This document shows positions 42,701 through 51,185 of a stretch of DNA of 64,000 bases, in pieces. The stretch covers positions 45,488 through 109,487 of the forward strand of contig NZ_BQHI01000018.1 of the NCBI RefSeq assembly GCF_021603585.1, written 5' to 3'. This stretch comes from Pseudomonas sputi. GTDB lineage: Bacteria > Pseudomonadota > Gammaproteobacteria > Pseudomonadales > Pseudomonadaceae. Both the position numbers and the translations under genes were made by a program. The notes beneath the pieces were generated by a model, which was not told the origin of the DNA, searched no databases, and saw nothing but the letters and a program-made list of their open reading frames with translations. Each line of letters opens with the position of its first letter. Positions within the stretch are counted from its first letter, which is position 1.

Positions 42701-45700
42701 CGCACGCCGCTGACCACCGAATGGTCGATGTCGCGCCACAGTTGCGCCTGCACCGCGCGGGCCTTGTCGGTGAAACTCTGCGAACCGTCGATACCGACTT
42801 CCAGCAGCACCAGCGAGGTGAAGTCACCGATGATTTCGTCCACATCGGGATGCAGCGGCATGCGGTTGAACAGCGGCAGGCTCAGGGTGAAACGCGGCGT
42901 GCGGCTCCACAGCGCCAGCACTTCGCTAAACGCGCTCAGGAGCATCACCGACGGCGTCACCGCAAACTGTTTGGCCACGGCTTTGAGCTGCGTCCACTGC
43001 GCTGCCGACATGTCGCGGTCGCGACGGGTGAAGTGCGGGTTGGCGATACTTTCGGGTTGACGTACCAACGGCAGGTCCGGCGCCGGGGCCAGTGTGGTCA
43101 CCCGCTCGCGCCAGTAGCCCAGCGCCTGCTCGTAGCGGCGGCCATTGCGCAGTTGCTGTTCGGCCAGCACGTAGTCGCGGAAAGTCAGGCCCGGTTCGGC
43201 CAGCTCCAGGGTCGGATCAACGTAAAACGCCATGAGTTCGCGGGCAAGAATCTGCGTACTCGCGGCGTCGACGATCAGCGCATCGAGGCTGATGTGCAGA
43301 TGGGTGATGCCGTCATCAAGCAGCGACAGGCTGAACTCGAACAGCGGCCAGCGACTGGCGTCCAGCACCTGATGGGACTGGCGTTCGCGGGTTGCCTCGA
43401 GGGTGCGTTGCGCTACGTCAGCGGGCAACCCGCGCAGGTCGCTGCGGGGCATGCGATAGGTCGGCACCTGCGCCAGCACCTGTTGCGTGCCGTCGCTGAG
43501 GAACACCACGCGCAGCATGTCGTGGCGCTGGATCATACGGTTCAGCGCCAGCTCGAAACGTTCGGCGTCGAATTCGGGAATGCGCAGTTCTTCGTAGCCG
43601 TGAGCACTGACGCCGCCGAGGCTGACCGTGGCCTCGCGACCGAACCAGTAGGCTTGCTGGATATCGGTCAGAGGGAACGGTTCATGTCGATTAGCGCGAT
43701 CCGGCTCGATCTGGATGAATGCCGGTTCAACACTTTGATCATCACGCGACACCTGCGCCGCCAGATCCCGCAACACCGGCGTCTGGAACAGGCTGCTCAG
43801 GGACAGTTGCGCGCCCATGCGCTGGTTGATCGCGTAGATCATCCGCGTCGCCAACAGCGAGTGGCCGCCGAGGTCGAAGAAGTTGTCGTGGATGCCGACC
43901 CTTTCGCACTTGAGCACTTCGGCCCAGATCTCGGCCATGTGCCGTTCGGTGTCGTTGCGCGGCGCCTCGTAAGTCGCCCCGGCGCTGCGTTCCGGTGCCG
44001 GCAGCGCCTGGCGGTCGAGCTTGCCGTTGCGGGTCAGCGGCAGTTGCGACAGGCGAACCCAGGCACTCGGGATCATGTGTTCGGGCAACTGGCGTTGCAG
44101 TTCGGCCCGCAGGCCTTCAGGGGTCGCGGTGCCGACCACGTAGGCCACCAGACGCTTGTCCCCGGCCACGTCTTCGCGCAGCAACACGGCGGCTTCCTGC
44201 ACGCCGGGCTGCTGATGCAACAGGCTGTCGATTTCGCCGAGTTCGATGCGAAAGCCGCGCAGTTTCACCTGTTGATCGATGCGCCCCAGGTACTGCACGT
44301 TGCCATCGGCCAGGAATTTTGCGAGGTCGCCGCTGCGGTACATCCGCGCGCCCGGCTCGTCACTGAACGGATCCGGCAGGAAACGTTCGGCGGTCAGGTC
44401 CGGGCGGTTCAGGTAACCACGGGCCAGACAGGCGCCAGCGATGTACAACTCGCCCGCCACGCCGACCGGCACCGGATTCAAATGCTCGTCCAGCACGTAC
44501 AGCCGCGCATTGGCGATGGGACGGCCGATGGGCGGCGCGTCCGGCCAGGACTCGGCCTCGTTGCAGTCAAGGCTGAACTGGCTGACCACATGGGTTTCGG
44601 TCGGCCCGTACTGGTTGTGCAACTGCGCACCGCCGAGCCCCCGGACAAAACCACGCAGTTCATCATTGATTTGCAAGGCTTCACCGGCGGTGATGATCTC
44701 GCAACCACCGGCCGGCATCGGCGCATCGGCCTCGGTCAGGCCGGCGAGTTGCTGCAACACGGCAAACGGCAGAAACGCCCGCTGTACGCCTTCGGCCACC
44801 AAGGTCGGGCGCAGCGCGGCGAGGTCCTTGCGACGGTCTTCGGTCATCAGCAACAGGCTGCCGCCCTGGCAGAGGGTGCTGCAGATTTCCTGGAACGAGA
44901 CGTCGAAGTTCAGCGAGGCGAATTGAAGAACGCGCGGCGGCGTTGTGGCTTGAGCGAGCTGCCAGGCGATCAGGTTGTCCAGCGCGCGGCGGCTGTGGGC
45001 CACACCTTTCGGACGCCCGGTGGAGCCGGAGGTGTAGAGCACGTAGCCGAGGTTTTCCGGACTCACATTGATTTGCGGGTCATCCGTCGGGTGTTGCGCC
45101 CATTGCGATGCATCGGTGTCCAGGCAGCAGATTTTCGCCTCGTTAGCCGGCAACCCGGCCTTCAGACTCGACTGCGTCAGCAGCAGGATCGGCGCGGCAT
45201 CGCTGAACATGAACGCCAGACGCTCGCTCGGGTAAGCCGGGTCGAACGGCACGTACGCCACGCCGGCCTTGAGGATCGCCAGCAGGCCGATGACCATTTG
45301 TGGCGAGCGTTCCAGGCACAGGCCGACGCGATGCTCGGGGCCGACGCCTTGCTCGATCAGGTAATGCGCGAGGCGGTTGGCGGCGCGATTGAGTTTGCCG
45401 TAACTCAACTGCTCACGGTCGGCGAGCAGCGCAACGGCGTCGGGCGTCTGCCGAGCGAGGGCTTCGAAGCGCGCCACGCAACCGGGCAGTGACGCGGTAT
45501 CCCGCGCCGTACGGTTCCAGTCATGAACAATCTGCTGATGTTGCTCGGCGTTCAGTAACTTGATCGCGGCCAGCGACTGTTGGCTGTCGTCGACCATCTG
45601 CGTCAGCACCCGGCGCAGGTACTCGCCGAACTGCTCGACGGTGCCGCGCTCGAACAGGCCCGAGGCGTATTCGAGACCGCCTACGATCTGCCCGTCGCGC

Positions 45701-48700
45701 TCACTGAGGGCCAGTTGCAGATCGAACTTGGCCACGTGATGACTGCTTTCGACTGGCGTGACGTCGAGCCCGGTCAACAGCAGGTCGGAATCCTGATCCT
45801 GCTCCCAGGCAAACAGCACCTGAAACAACGGACTGTGGGCCAGACTGCGCGGCGGGTTGAGCAATTCCACCACTTGCTCGAACGGCAGGCCCTGATGCTC
45901 TTGAGCCTCCAGCGCCACTCGCCGCGCCTGTTGCAGCCATTGCGCCACCGACGGCGTGCCGGACTGAGTCATGCGCAGCGCGAGGGTGTTGACGAAGAAA
46001 CCGATCAGCCCTTCCAGTTCCTGTTGCGGGCGGTTGGCCGATGGCACGCCGATCACCACGTCGCTCTGCCCCGAGAGGCGCGACAACAGCAGCGAAAACC
46101 CGGCCAGCAGCGTCATGAACAGCGTGGTGCCTTGCTGCATGCCCAAGGCTTTCAATCGCGTGGTCAAGGCTTCGTCGAAGACCAATGGAACAAAGCCGCC
46201 GAGGTAATCCTGCACGGGCGGACGCTTGTGATCGGTCGGCAACTCCAGCAGCACCGGCGCGCCCGTAAGGGTTTCGCGCCAGTAACGGCTCTGCTGCTCC
46301 AGCACCTCTGCGGACAGCCATTGCTTTTGCCACACGGCGTAATCCACGTACTGCACCGGCAACGGCGGCAGCGGATCGTCGCGATCCAGCAACGCCGCCG
46401 CGTACAGCTGACCCAATTCGCGGGTGAGCACACCCATCGACCAGCCGTCAGAGATGATGTGGTGCTGGGTCAGCAGCAACACATGGTCATCCGCCGCCAG
46501 CCGCAGCAGGCTGACCCGCATCAGCGGGCCCCGACTCAGGTCGAAGGGTCTGGCGCCCTCTTCGTCGATCAAGCGGGTCAGGCGCTCTTGCGCATCGTGC
46601 CCCTGCACGTCCGTCACCGTCAGCCGGATGCTGTGCGCCGGCGGCGAAACCAGTTGACGCCCTTCCCCTTCAACGGCGATGAACGTCGTGCGTAGCGCTG
46701 CATGCCGTGCCACCAGTTGATTGAAGCTGCGCTCGAGTGCCGGCACGTCCAGCGAACCACGCAAACGCAGGTTCAGCGGCATGTGATACGCCGCGTTGCC
46801 ACCCTCCATTTGTGCCAGAAACCACAGGCGCTGCTGAGCAGACGACAACGTTTGCGCGCCCGTCCGTTCAAGGGCCGTGATGGCCGGGCGAGCCGCCGCC
46901 TGACTGGCTTGCAGCCGTTCGGCGAACGCCGCCAGAACCGGCGCGGCAAACAGCGTCGAAGGCGCCACTTCCAGCGCCAGCGTGTGGCGAACCTGCGCCA
47001 GCACGCGCATCACCAGCAACGAGTGGCCGCCGAGGGCGAAGAACTGATCCTGACGCCCGACCCGCTCCACGCCGAGGACGTCGGCCCAGATCGCGGCGAG
47101 CGCGGTTTCCAGCGAACCTTGTGGTGCCTGGTATTCCTGCTGATCAAATGCCTCGACGTCCGGTGCCGGCAGATTGGGCCGGTCAACCTTGCCGTTGGCG
47201 GTCAGCGGCAGTGCATCGAGACGCACGAAGGCGGTTGGCACCATGTAGTCCGGCAGGCTGATCTGCAGCTGTTCACGCAAGGAACGCGGGCTTAGCGTTG
47301 AGTCTGTTTTTTCGCAGTAGTAGGCAACCAGACGCGGTTCACCGGGACTGTCCTGACGCAGCAGCACCACGCTTTCCCGCACGCCCGGGATGTCGGCCAG
47401 CCGGGTTTCGATTTCACCCAGTTCCAGACGCAGGCCACGCAACTTGGCCTGGGAATCGTTGCGGCCGAGGAATTCCAGTTGGCCGTCGGCCCGATAGCGC
47501 GCCAGGTCGCCTGTTCGGTAAAGACGCTCGCCCGCCACGAACGGGCTGTCGATGAAACGCTCGGCGGTCAGTTGCGGCAGGTTCAGATAACCGCGTGCCA
47601 CGCCGACGCCACCGATGTACAGCTCGCCCGCGACACCTTCGGCAACCGGTGCGCCGTCAACGTCGAGCAGGTAAATCCGGGTGTTGGGCAGTGCCCGGCC
47701 GATGGGCAGTACCGCGTCGATCTGGCTACCTTCGGTGAACTCGAAACAGGTGCTGTCGATGCTCGCTTCGGTCACGCCATAGGCCTGGACGATCTGCACC
47801 TGCTCACCACACAGCCTGCGTAATTGTCGTGCGCTGTGGGCGGTCCAGATGTCGGAGCCGCAGACCACGGTGCGCAGGAACGACAAGTCATGGCCAGTCT
47901 CTTCGACCCACGCCAGCAGCGGATTGAGCAGCGCCGGTACGAAATCGGCAAAGCCAATCTGCGCCTCGCGCATCAGCCGATACAGGGCCGGCGGGTCCAT
48001 CAGGGTGTCCCGTGGACACAGCACCAGCGTGCCGCCGAAACCCAGTGCACGGATCACGTCCGCGCTGAAGACGTCGAAGGAAAACCCGGCCATCTGCAGG
48101 TGGTTGATCGGCTCGCCCAATCCATAGAGCCGCGCCCAGTCAGCGCTCACGGCCACCAGTCCGCGATGCTCGACCATCACGCCTTTCGGGGTGCCGGTGG
48201 AGCCAGAGGTGTAGATCACGTAAGCCAGATGTCGGGGTGTCAGGCCGATCGCGTGAGGATCGGGGTTGTCAGCCGACAGCGCAGCCCAATCCCGGGCGTC
48301 GGCCAGATCCAGCAGCGTCGGGGTGGTCGCCGACTGTTCGAGCGCTGCCCGCAAAACACCGCGCACCTGGCCGTGGGTCAGCACCACCGACGGTGCGCTG
48401 TCGGCCAGCATGTGCGCCAGCCGCGCCTGCGGGTACGCCGGGTCCAGCGGCACATAGGCGCCACCGGCCTTGAGCACCGCGAGTACGCCGACCAACATCT
48501 CCAGTGAACGCTCCAGACACAGCCCGACCCGCACGTCCGGCCCGACCCCGAGCTTGCGCAGGTGATGGGCCAGCCGGTTGGCGCGGGTGTTCAGTTCACG
48601 GTAACTGATTACCTCCTGCTGCCAGCGTGCGGCGATGGCCTCGGGGTTGCGCAGCACCTGCGCCTCAAACAGACCGTGCACGCACAGGTCTGCATCGAAC

Positions 48701-48765
48701 GGTTTCAAGGAGCAAACGTCGGGCTGCGCGGAATTCGTCCCACGCAAGGAAGTGTTGTCGAACAT
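39757..48765 (-). CDS. Three-module NRPS with heterocyclisation and oxidase domains: A-T-C-A-T-Cy-A-T-Ox
   Basis: The 3002-residue protein opens the operon. Order: A1 (YTSGSTGTPKGV near 188), T (GGHSLLVM near 580), C (HHIISDG near 772), A2 (near 1248), T (near 1635), a cyclisation domain with DALIVDAAS near 1833 in place of HHxxxDG (the D-x4-D-x2-S motif), A3 (near 2298), T (GATSIDIV near 2688), and a C-terminal FMN oxidase of the SagB/nitroreductase type (about 2790-2970; SVRQY, PSAGGLYP). By eye A1 reads D-V-A-D-V-G-A-I-D (Arg-like), A2 D-V-Q-F-I-A-Q-V-V (Pro-like), A3 D-L-Y-N-L-S with I-W (Cys). The Cy-Cys-Ox unit should form a thiazole. The tail DDEDMEEFEV is acidic, as expected for TubC docking. 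Confidence 0.93.
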   Translation of the reverse strand: MFDNTSLRGTNSAQPDVCSLKPFDADLCVHGLFEAQVLRNPEAIAARWQQEVISYRELNTRANRLAHHLRKLGVGPDVRVGLCLERSLEMLVGVLAVLKAGGAYVPLDPAYPQARLAHMLADSAPSVVLTHGQVRGVLRAALEQSATTPTLLDLADARDWAALSADNPDPHAIGLTPRHLAYVIYTSGSTGTPKGVMVEHRGLVAVSADWARLYGLGEPINHLQMAGFSFDVFSADVIRALGFGGTLVLCPRDTLMDPPALYRLMREAQIGFADFVPALLNPLLAWVEETGHDLSFLRTVVCGSDIWTAHSARQLRRLCGEQVQIVQAYGVTEASIDSTCFEFTEGSQIDAVLPIGRALPNTRIYLLDVDGAPVAEGVAGELYIGGVGVARGYLNLPQLTAERFIDSPFVAGERLYRTGDLARYRADGQLEFLGRNDSQAKLRGLRLELGEIETRLADIPGVRESVVLLRQDSPGEPRLVAYYCEKTDSTLSPRSLREQLQISLPDYMVPTAFVRLDALPLTANGKVDRPNLPAPDVEAFDQQEYQAPQGSLETALAAIWADVLGVERVGRQDQFFALGGHSLLVMRVLAQVRHTLALEVAPSTLFAAPVLAAFAERLQASQAAARPAITALERTGAQTLSSAQQRLWFLAQMEGGNAAYHMPLNLRLRGSLDVPALERSFNQLVARHAALRTTFIAVEGEGRQLVSPPAHSIRLTVTDVQGHDAQERLTRLIDEEGARPFDLSRGPLMRVSLLRLAADDHVLLLTQHHIISDGWSMGVLTRELGQLYAAALLDRDDPLPPLPVQYVDYAVWQKQWLSAEVLEQQSRYWRETLTGAPVLLELPTDHKRPPVQDYLGGFVPLVFDEALTTRLKALGMQQGTTLFMTLLAGFSLLLSRLSGQSDVVIGVPSANRPQQELEGLIGFFVNTLALRMTQSGTPSVAQWLQQARRVALEAQEHQGLPFEQVVELLNPPRSLAHSPLFQVLFAWEQDQDSDLLLTGLDVTPVESSHHVAKFDLQLALSERDGQIVGGLEYASGLFERGTVEQFGEYLRRVLTQMVDDSQQSLAAIKLLNAEQHQQIVHDWNRTARDTASLPGCVARFEALARQTPDAVALLADREQLSYGKLNRAANRLAHYLIEQGVGPEHRVGLCLERSPQMVIGLLAILKAGVAYVPFDPAYPSERLAFMFSDAAPILLLTQSSLKAGLPANEAKICCLDTDASQWAQHPTDDPQINVSPENLGYVLYTSGSTGRPKGVAHSRRALDNLIAWQLAQATTPPRVLQFASLNFDVSFQEICSTLCQGGSLLLMTEDRRKDLAALRPTLVAEGVQRAFLPFAVLQQLAGLTEADAPMPAGGCEIITAGEALQINDELRGFVRGLGGAQLHNQYGPTETHVVSQFSLDCNEAESWPDAPPIGRPIANARLYVLDEHLNPVPVGVAGELYIAGACLARGYLNRPDLTAERFLPDPFSDEPGARMYRSGDLAKFLADGNVQYLGRIDQQVKLRGFRIELGEIDSLLHQQPGVQEAAVLLREDVAGDKRLVAYVVGTATPEGLRAELQRQLPEHMIPSAWVRLSQLPLTRNGKLDRQALPAPERSAGATYEAPRNDTERHMAEIWAEVLKCERVGIHDNFFDLGGHSLLATRMIYAINQRMGAQLSLSSLFQTPVLRDLAAQVSRDDQSVEPAFIQIEPDRANRHEPFPLTDIQQAYWFGREATVSLGGVSAHGYEELRIPEFDAERFELALNRMIQRHDMLRVVFLSDGTQQVLAQVPTYRMPRSDLRGLPADVAQRTLEATRERQSHQVLDASRWPLFEFSLSLLDDGITHLHISLDALIVDAASTQILARELMAFYVDPTLELAEPGLTFRDYVLAEQQLRNGRRYEQALGYWRERVTTLAPAPDLPLVRQPESIANPHFTRRDRDMSAAQWTQLKAVAKQFAVTPSVMLLSAFSEVLALWSRTPRFTLSLPLFNRMPLHPDVDEIIGDFTSLVLLEVGIDGSQSFTDKARAVQAQLWRDIDHSVVSGVRVLRELSQARGVQQTAMPIVFNSTLSEAAPELAEFNLADALNARHMHSITQTPQVWLDHTLLELEGRLLFNWDSIDELFPQGMIEQMFVAYNTLLDSLCEPAAWGANTPQLLPQARLPAPVDRQQTLPLMHELFERQALATPDAMAVIGTRQLTYAQLRFESRQLGARLQAQGVLPNRLVAVVMERGWQQVVATLAILYAGGAYLPIEPTQPAERLRHILERAEASLALTQPALLDTIEWPAQVTAIAVSDDVSNDALPLQPVQVNESDLAYVIYTSGSTGQPKGVVIDHRGAVNTLLDINRRFAVGPNDRVLAISSLSFDLSVYDFFGTLAVGAAVVILEPQLSLDPAHWLALIERHRVSLWNSVPALLGMLVEYVEGEGGALPVCLRVAMLSGDWIPLTLPERAWALQPDLQLISLGGATEASIWSIYYPVKHVDPAWRSIPYGKALDHQRFYVLDEALQVRPTWVAGQLYIGGIGLAKGYWRDEKLSAGSFFDHPLTGERLYRTGDLGRLLPDGNIEFLGREDNQVKVQGYRIELGEIEAALNRHPGVQSAVVRILGSTLGEKRLAGYVLKADPALQASDFSAYLSDKLPAYMIPPSFTFVEAWPLSSNGKVDKKRLPEPEQIEEQGPALEVEGPLEQRLVDIVQDVLKRESIAANANLLNLGATSIDIVRISNALSGALQFRPHVAQLLAQPTLLHLLGMYRQNRARQDLLGNVQQAQEPVQDIIEDPQQRAQFKAEQRGRRDFAQTLPALALDLPQDPAFARRLSDYRSVRQYALQPIATQAFAHVLAALAQGQLDGEVKYQFPSAGGLYPIQAYLYVKPDRVLGVPGGAYYYDPRQHRLLALQSGALDPDTYDYFVNRPVYENAAFSLFFIADMAAIRPLYGERSRDFCHIESGAMAQLLSMTAVEHGLGLCGIGSVEEQQLTALFDLGPSHELIYSMIGGLRTADEQHRAPVEAFAIEPVTASLDDEDMEEFEV

Positions 48766-49425
48766 CGGAGGCTACCGTCCATGACTACTTTATTTTTGTG
48801 ATCAGGCGGAACAGAGCATGCCCCGCCAGTCAGGCCCCGGCTTCAAGGTGCCGGTACGGTCTTTCGAATTCAGGAGGATGGCGCGGCGCGCGCGTGCAGA
48901 CTCGCGTTGAACGCGGGCACACGCAGAAATTCGGGGGGAGACAGGCTGGAGAAAAATGCCGCCGCGCGGTCGGCGCAGGCAACTGGAAAGTGGGCCGGAT
49001 CATTGGCGACAGAGGTCGCCCCGTTCATTGCATCGACGATTGCAAACCGCGTGACCAATTGAAACCTCGACTTCCATTTGAGGGTCAACGACGAGGAACA
49101 ACCTGCGCGGGGATGACAGCGCCAGGGTGGTCCCGATCGGCTGCGACTGCCGGGTCTGTGGACACGCGGCAATCTTCTGGCGCCGGGTTTGTGACCCGAA
49201 GCGCCGGCGGATAATAACCACGTTTTTTGTTAGGGAGGCAAACAAAATGTAGGAATTTTGCGAAATAAGTATCGGATGTTTCCTACTCGATTGTGACGAT
49301 GGCAAAGAGACAGGGATGTCAAAAATGCGCCAATGCAAGCCTCTGGCATGTTGAAACGAAGGAATCCGCAAAACATCGCGCCGGCCGCGCGAAACGCGCT
49401 TCAGCATCCGCTGTGCGCCCGGGTT
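48766..49425. other. Upstream region of the NRPS operon, no gene seen
   Basis: This 660-base stretch separates the NRPS start from the LuxR gene stop, both on the minus strand. Short open frames (for example about 48870-49172 leftward) have no ribosome site or protein features. The part 49200-49340 is AT-rich, and a leftward TTGACA lies at 49317-49322, but no good -10 box follows at the usual distance. The NRPS promoter should be here. I found no clear palindrome for the LuxR regulator. Confidence 0.45.
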
Positions 49426-50145
49426 TCAGCCCTTTATTTCACCCTTGCGAATGGCAATCTTGATGGCCTGGGCGGTGGTGGCCACGCCCAGATGCCGACG
49501 GGCCGAACGCAGGTGATTTTCCACCGTGCGCCCGGACAAACCGAGGGTGGCGGCGATGTCCGCCTGTCGGCGACCGGCGGCGACCCACGCCAGCACTTCG
49601 CGTTCACGGTTCGACAGCCTGCCGGACGCCTCGTCCAGCGGCGCTTCGAGCAATCGCCGGGCGGAGTAAAACGCCACCGAAGCGAGCATGCCCAGCGCCA
49701 GACGAATCCGCGCCGAGGCATCGATCTGTTCGCCGCCCAGGCTCATGGCACCTTCAAGCCCCTGCGGGCCGAAGACCGGAATCTGCAAACCATGCACGCC
49801 CGGGCCACTCGGCACGCGAACCACCCGATACAGTTCGCCGTTCTCCTCCTGCACTTTGCTCCAGAAGAAGGATTCGCGGGCGTCCAGCAGGTGGCGAGTC
49901 ACGGGGCAGCGTTGAACGTAGGTCTCGGCGTCGACGCCAATACCGTCGCCAAACCAGTTGCCTTCCACCCAGTAAATGCGCTCGACCACGTCCTCCGATG
50001 CCGAGGTGGCGGAAAACAGGACGAATCGATCGTAACCATAGGCCCCGGCAAAACTGCGGACGACCTTCTGGATCGTCGCCAGCGTGGGCGCCGCCTCGAT
50101 GTCGAGGGCGGCGCGCAAGAGTGCCTCGGCAGGTCCGGAGCTCAC
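49426..50145 (-). CDS. LuxR-type regulator with autoinducer-binding-like domain
   Basis: The 239-residue protein has an N-terminal domain of the autoinducer-binding type (about residues 15-155) and a C-terminal LuxR helix-turn-helix (about 172-235; [22 protein letters not shown], then [18 protein letters not shown]). The ligand-pocket Trp in FFWSK and the later Gly in GVHGLQIP are kept, but the Asp-Pro pair that contacts acyl-homoserine lactones reads Cys-Pro (QRCPVTRH). No luxI-like synthase gene is near. It is therefore a LuxR solo that may sense another molecule. GTG 50145 overlaps the hchA stop by four bases. Being next upstream of the NRPS operon, it is a candidate cluster regulator. Confidence 0.85.
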   Translation of the reverse strand: MSSGPAEALLRAALDIEAAPTLATIQKVVRSFAGAYGYDRFVLFSATSASEDVVERIYWVEGNWFGDGIGVDAETYVQRCPVTRHLLDARESFFWSKVQEENGELYRVVRVPSGPGVHGLQIPVFGPQGLEGAMSLGGEQIDASARIRLALGMLASVAFYSARRLLEAPLDEASGRLSNREREVLAWVAAGRRQADIAATLGLSGRTVENHLRSARRHLGVATTAQAIKIAIRKGEIKG

Positions 50146-51020
50146 CCCGACGTGACCTCTTTCAGGAGCGCGGCCGCCGCCAGTTTGCCCAGTGCATTGC
50201 CCGCCAGCGGACTGTCACCGGTCAGCAGTTTGCGATCCTGAAGCGTGGCCCCGGAAATGCCCTGGTTGGTGATTTCCACACCGAGCGCCTGCAACTGCTC
50301 GCCGAACTTCCAGGTCAGGTGGCCGGGCATGTAACCGATGTCGGGGGTCGTCGCGTCCAGGGCATCGGGAAAGGCGCAAATCCGGTAACCGTTGAAGATG
50401 CACGAGTCTTTTGTTTCACCGAGGCCGGCCGCCAGCAACGCTGCCGGGCCGTGGCACAGGGTGATGACGAATTTGTCCTTGGCGACGGCCCATTGCAGGA
50501 CCTTCTTCACGTCCTCGCTTTCCGGCAGGCCGATCAGCGCACCGTGCCCGCCGGGAATGAACACGCCGATGTAGTCCGAATGTTCGCCCAGCGCTTGTTC
50601 GATCACCTGGGACAGCTTGAGCGGACGCTTGAACTGATCGCGGTATTGCTCGTAGAAGCCCTTCACTTCGGCGTCTTCGGAGGGCATGGCCCAGAACTCG
50701 AACTTGACCGGGTTGCCCGACAGCGTCGCGACGTCGAAGCCGAAACCGGCCTTGTCCAGGTGATACATCGGCAGCAGCGTTTCAACCGGGTGATTGCCCG
50801 TGGAGAACATCGTGCCGTTGTCGGTCAACAGATAGCGCTCGTCCGCGCCGATCATCAGGACCTTCCAGCGCCCGCCCTTGTAACGGTTCGGGTATTCGGC
50901 ATCACTGAGATCGGATTGGGGTGAAGTGAACTGGCTGAGGGAATACGGCGAGGGGAAAAACGCGTTGTCCTCGGCAGGATCAGGGGTTGGGCGCTTGTCG
51001 TCAGTCTGCGTGGTAGCCAT
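50142..51020 (-). CDS. hchA: Hsp31-type chaperone / glyoxalase III / deglycase
   Basis: The 292-residue DJ-1/PfpI-superfamily protein matches E. coli HchA. It shows the N-terminal [27 protein letters not shown] (with the catalytic Glu), [13 protein letters not shown], and [12 protein letters not shown] (nucleophilic Cys followed by His). HchA acts on methylglyoxal and glycated substrates and as a holding chaperone. GGAGAG six bases before ATG 51020 fixes the start. It is translationally coupled to the LuxR gene, an unusual pairing that suggests the regulator responds to a stress or metabolite linked with aldehydes. Confidence 0.92.
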   Translation of the reverse strand: MATTQTDDKRPTPDPAEDNAFFPSPYSLSQFTSPQSDLSDAEYPNRYKGGRWKVLMIGADERYLLTDNGTMFSTGNHPVETLLPMYHLDKAGFGFDVATLSGNPVKFEFWAMPSEDAEVKGFYEQYRDQFKRPLKLSQVIEQALGEHSDYIGVFIPGGHGALIGLPESEDVKKVLQWAVAKDKFVITLCHGPAALLAAGLGETKDSCIFNGYRICAFPDALDATTPDIGYMPGHLTWKFGEQLQALGVEITNQGISGATLQDRKLLTGDSPLAGNALGKLAAAALLKEVTSG

Positions 51021-51185
51021 GGTGCTCTCCATCGAGTGGGTCAACGTCGGAGTTCATGCTAGTAAGGCGTCAGCGTTACAACAATGAGGGTTTTCCCTCA
51101 AAAGATCATGCGCTGAACCTGCGGCCCCTCAATGTGATCGATAAGTGGCAGAATCCCCCGCAACTGATGAATTCGGAGACCCCCA

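Noticed and set aside
26625-45492. Very long rightward open frames (for example 570, 942, 1175 and 1160 codons) opposite the NRPS genes
   Set aside because: They are mirror frames of high-GC coding sequence, rich in Arg, Gln and His, with no motifs or ribosome sites; the leftward frames hold complete NRPS domains.
48870-49172. 100-codon leftward frame upstream of the NRPS operon
   Set aside because: No ribosome site, no similarity to a known small protein, and composition of non-coding DNA.
49317-49322. Perfect leftward TTGACA upstream of the NRPS operon
   Set aside because: No acceptable -10 box lies 16-18 bases further; not enough to call a promoter.
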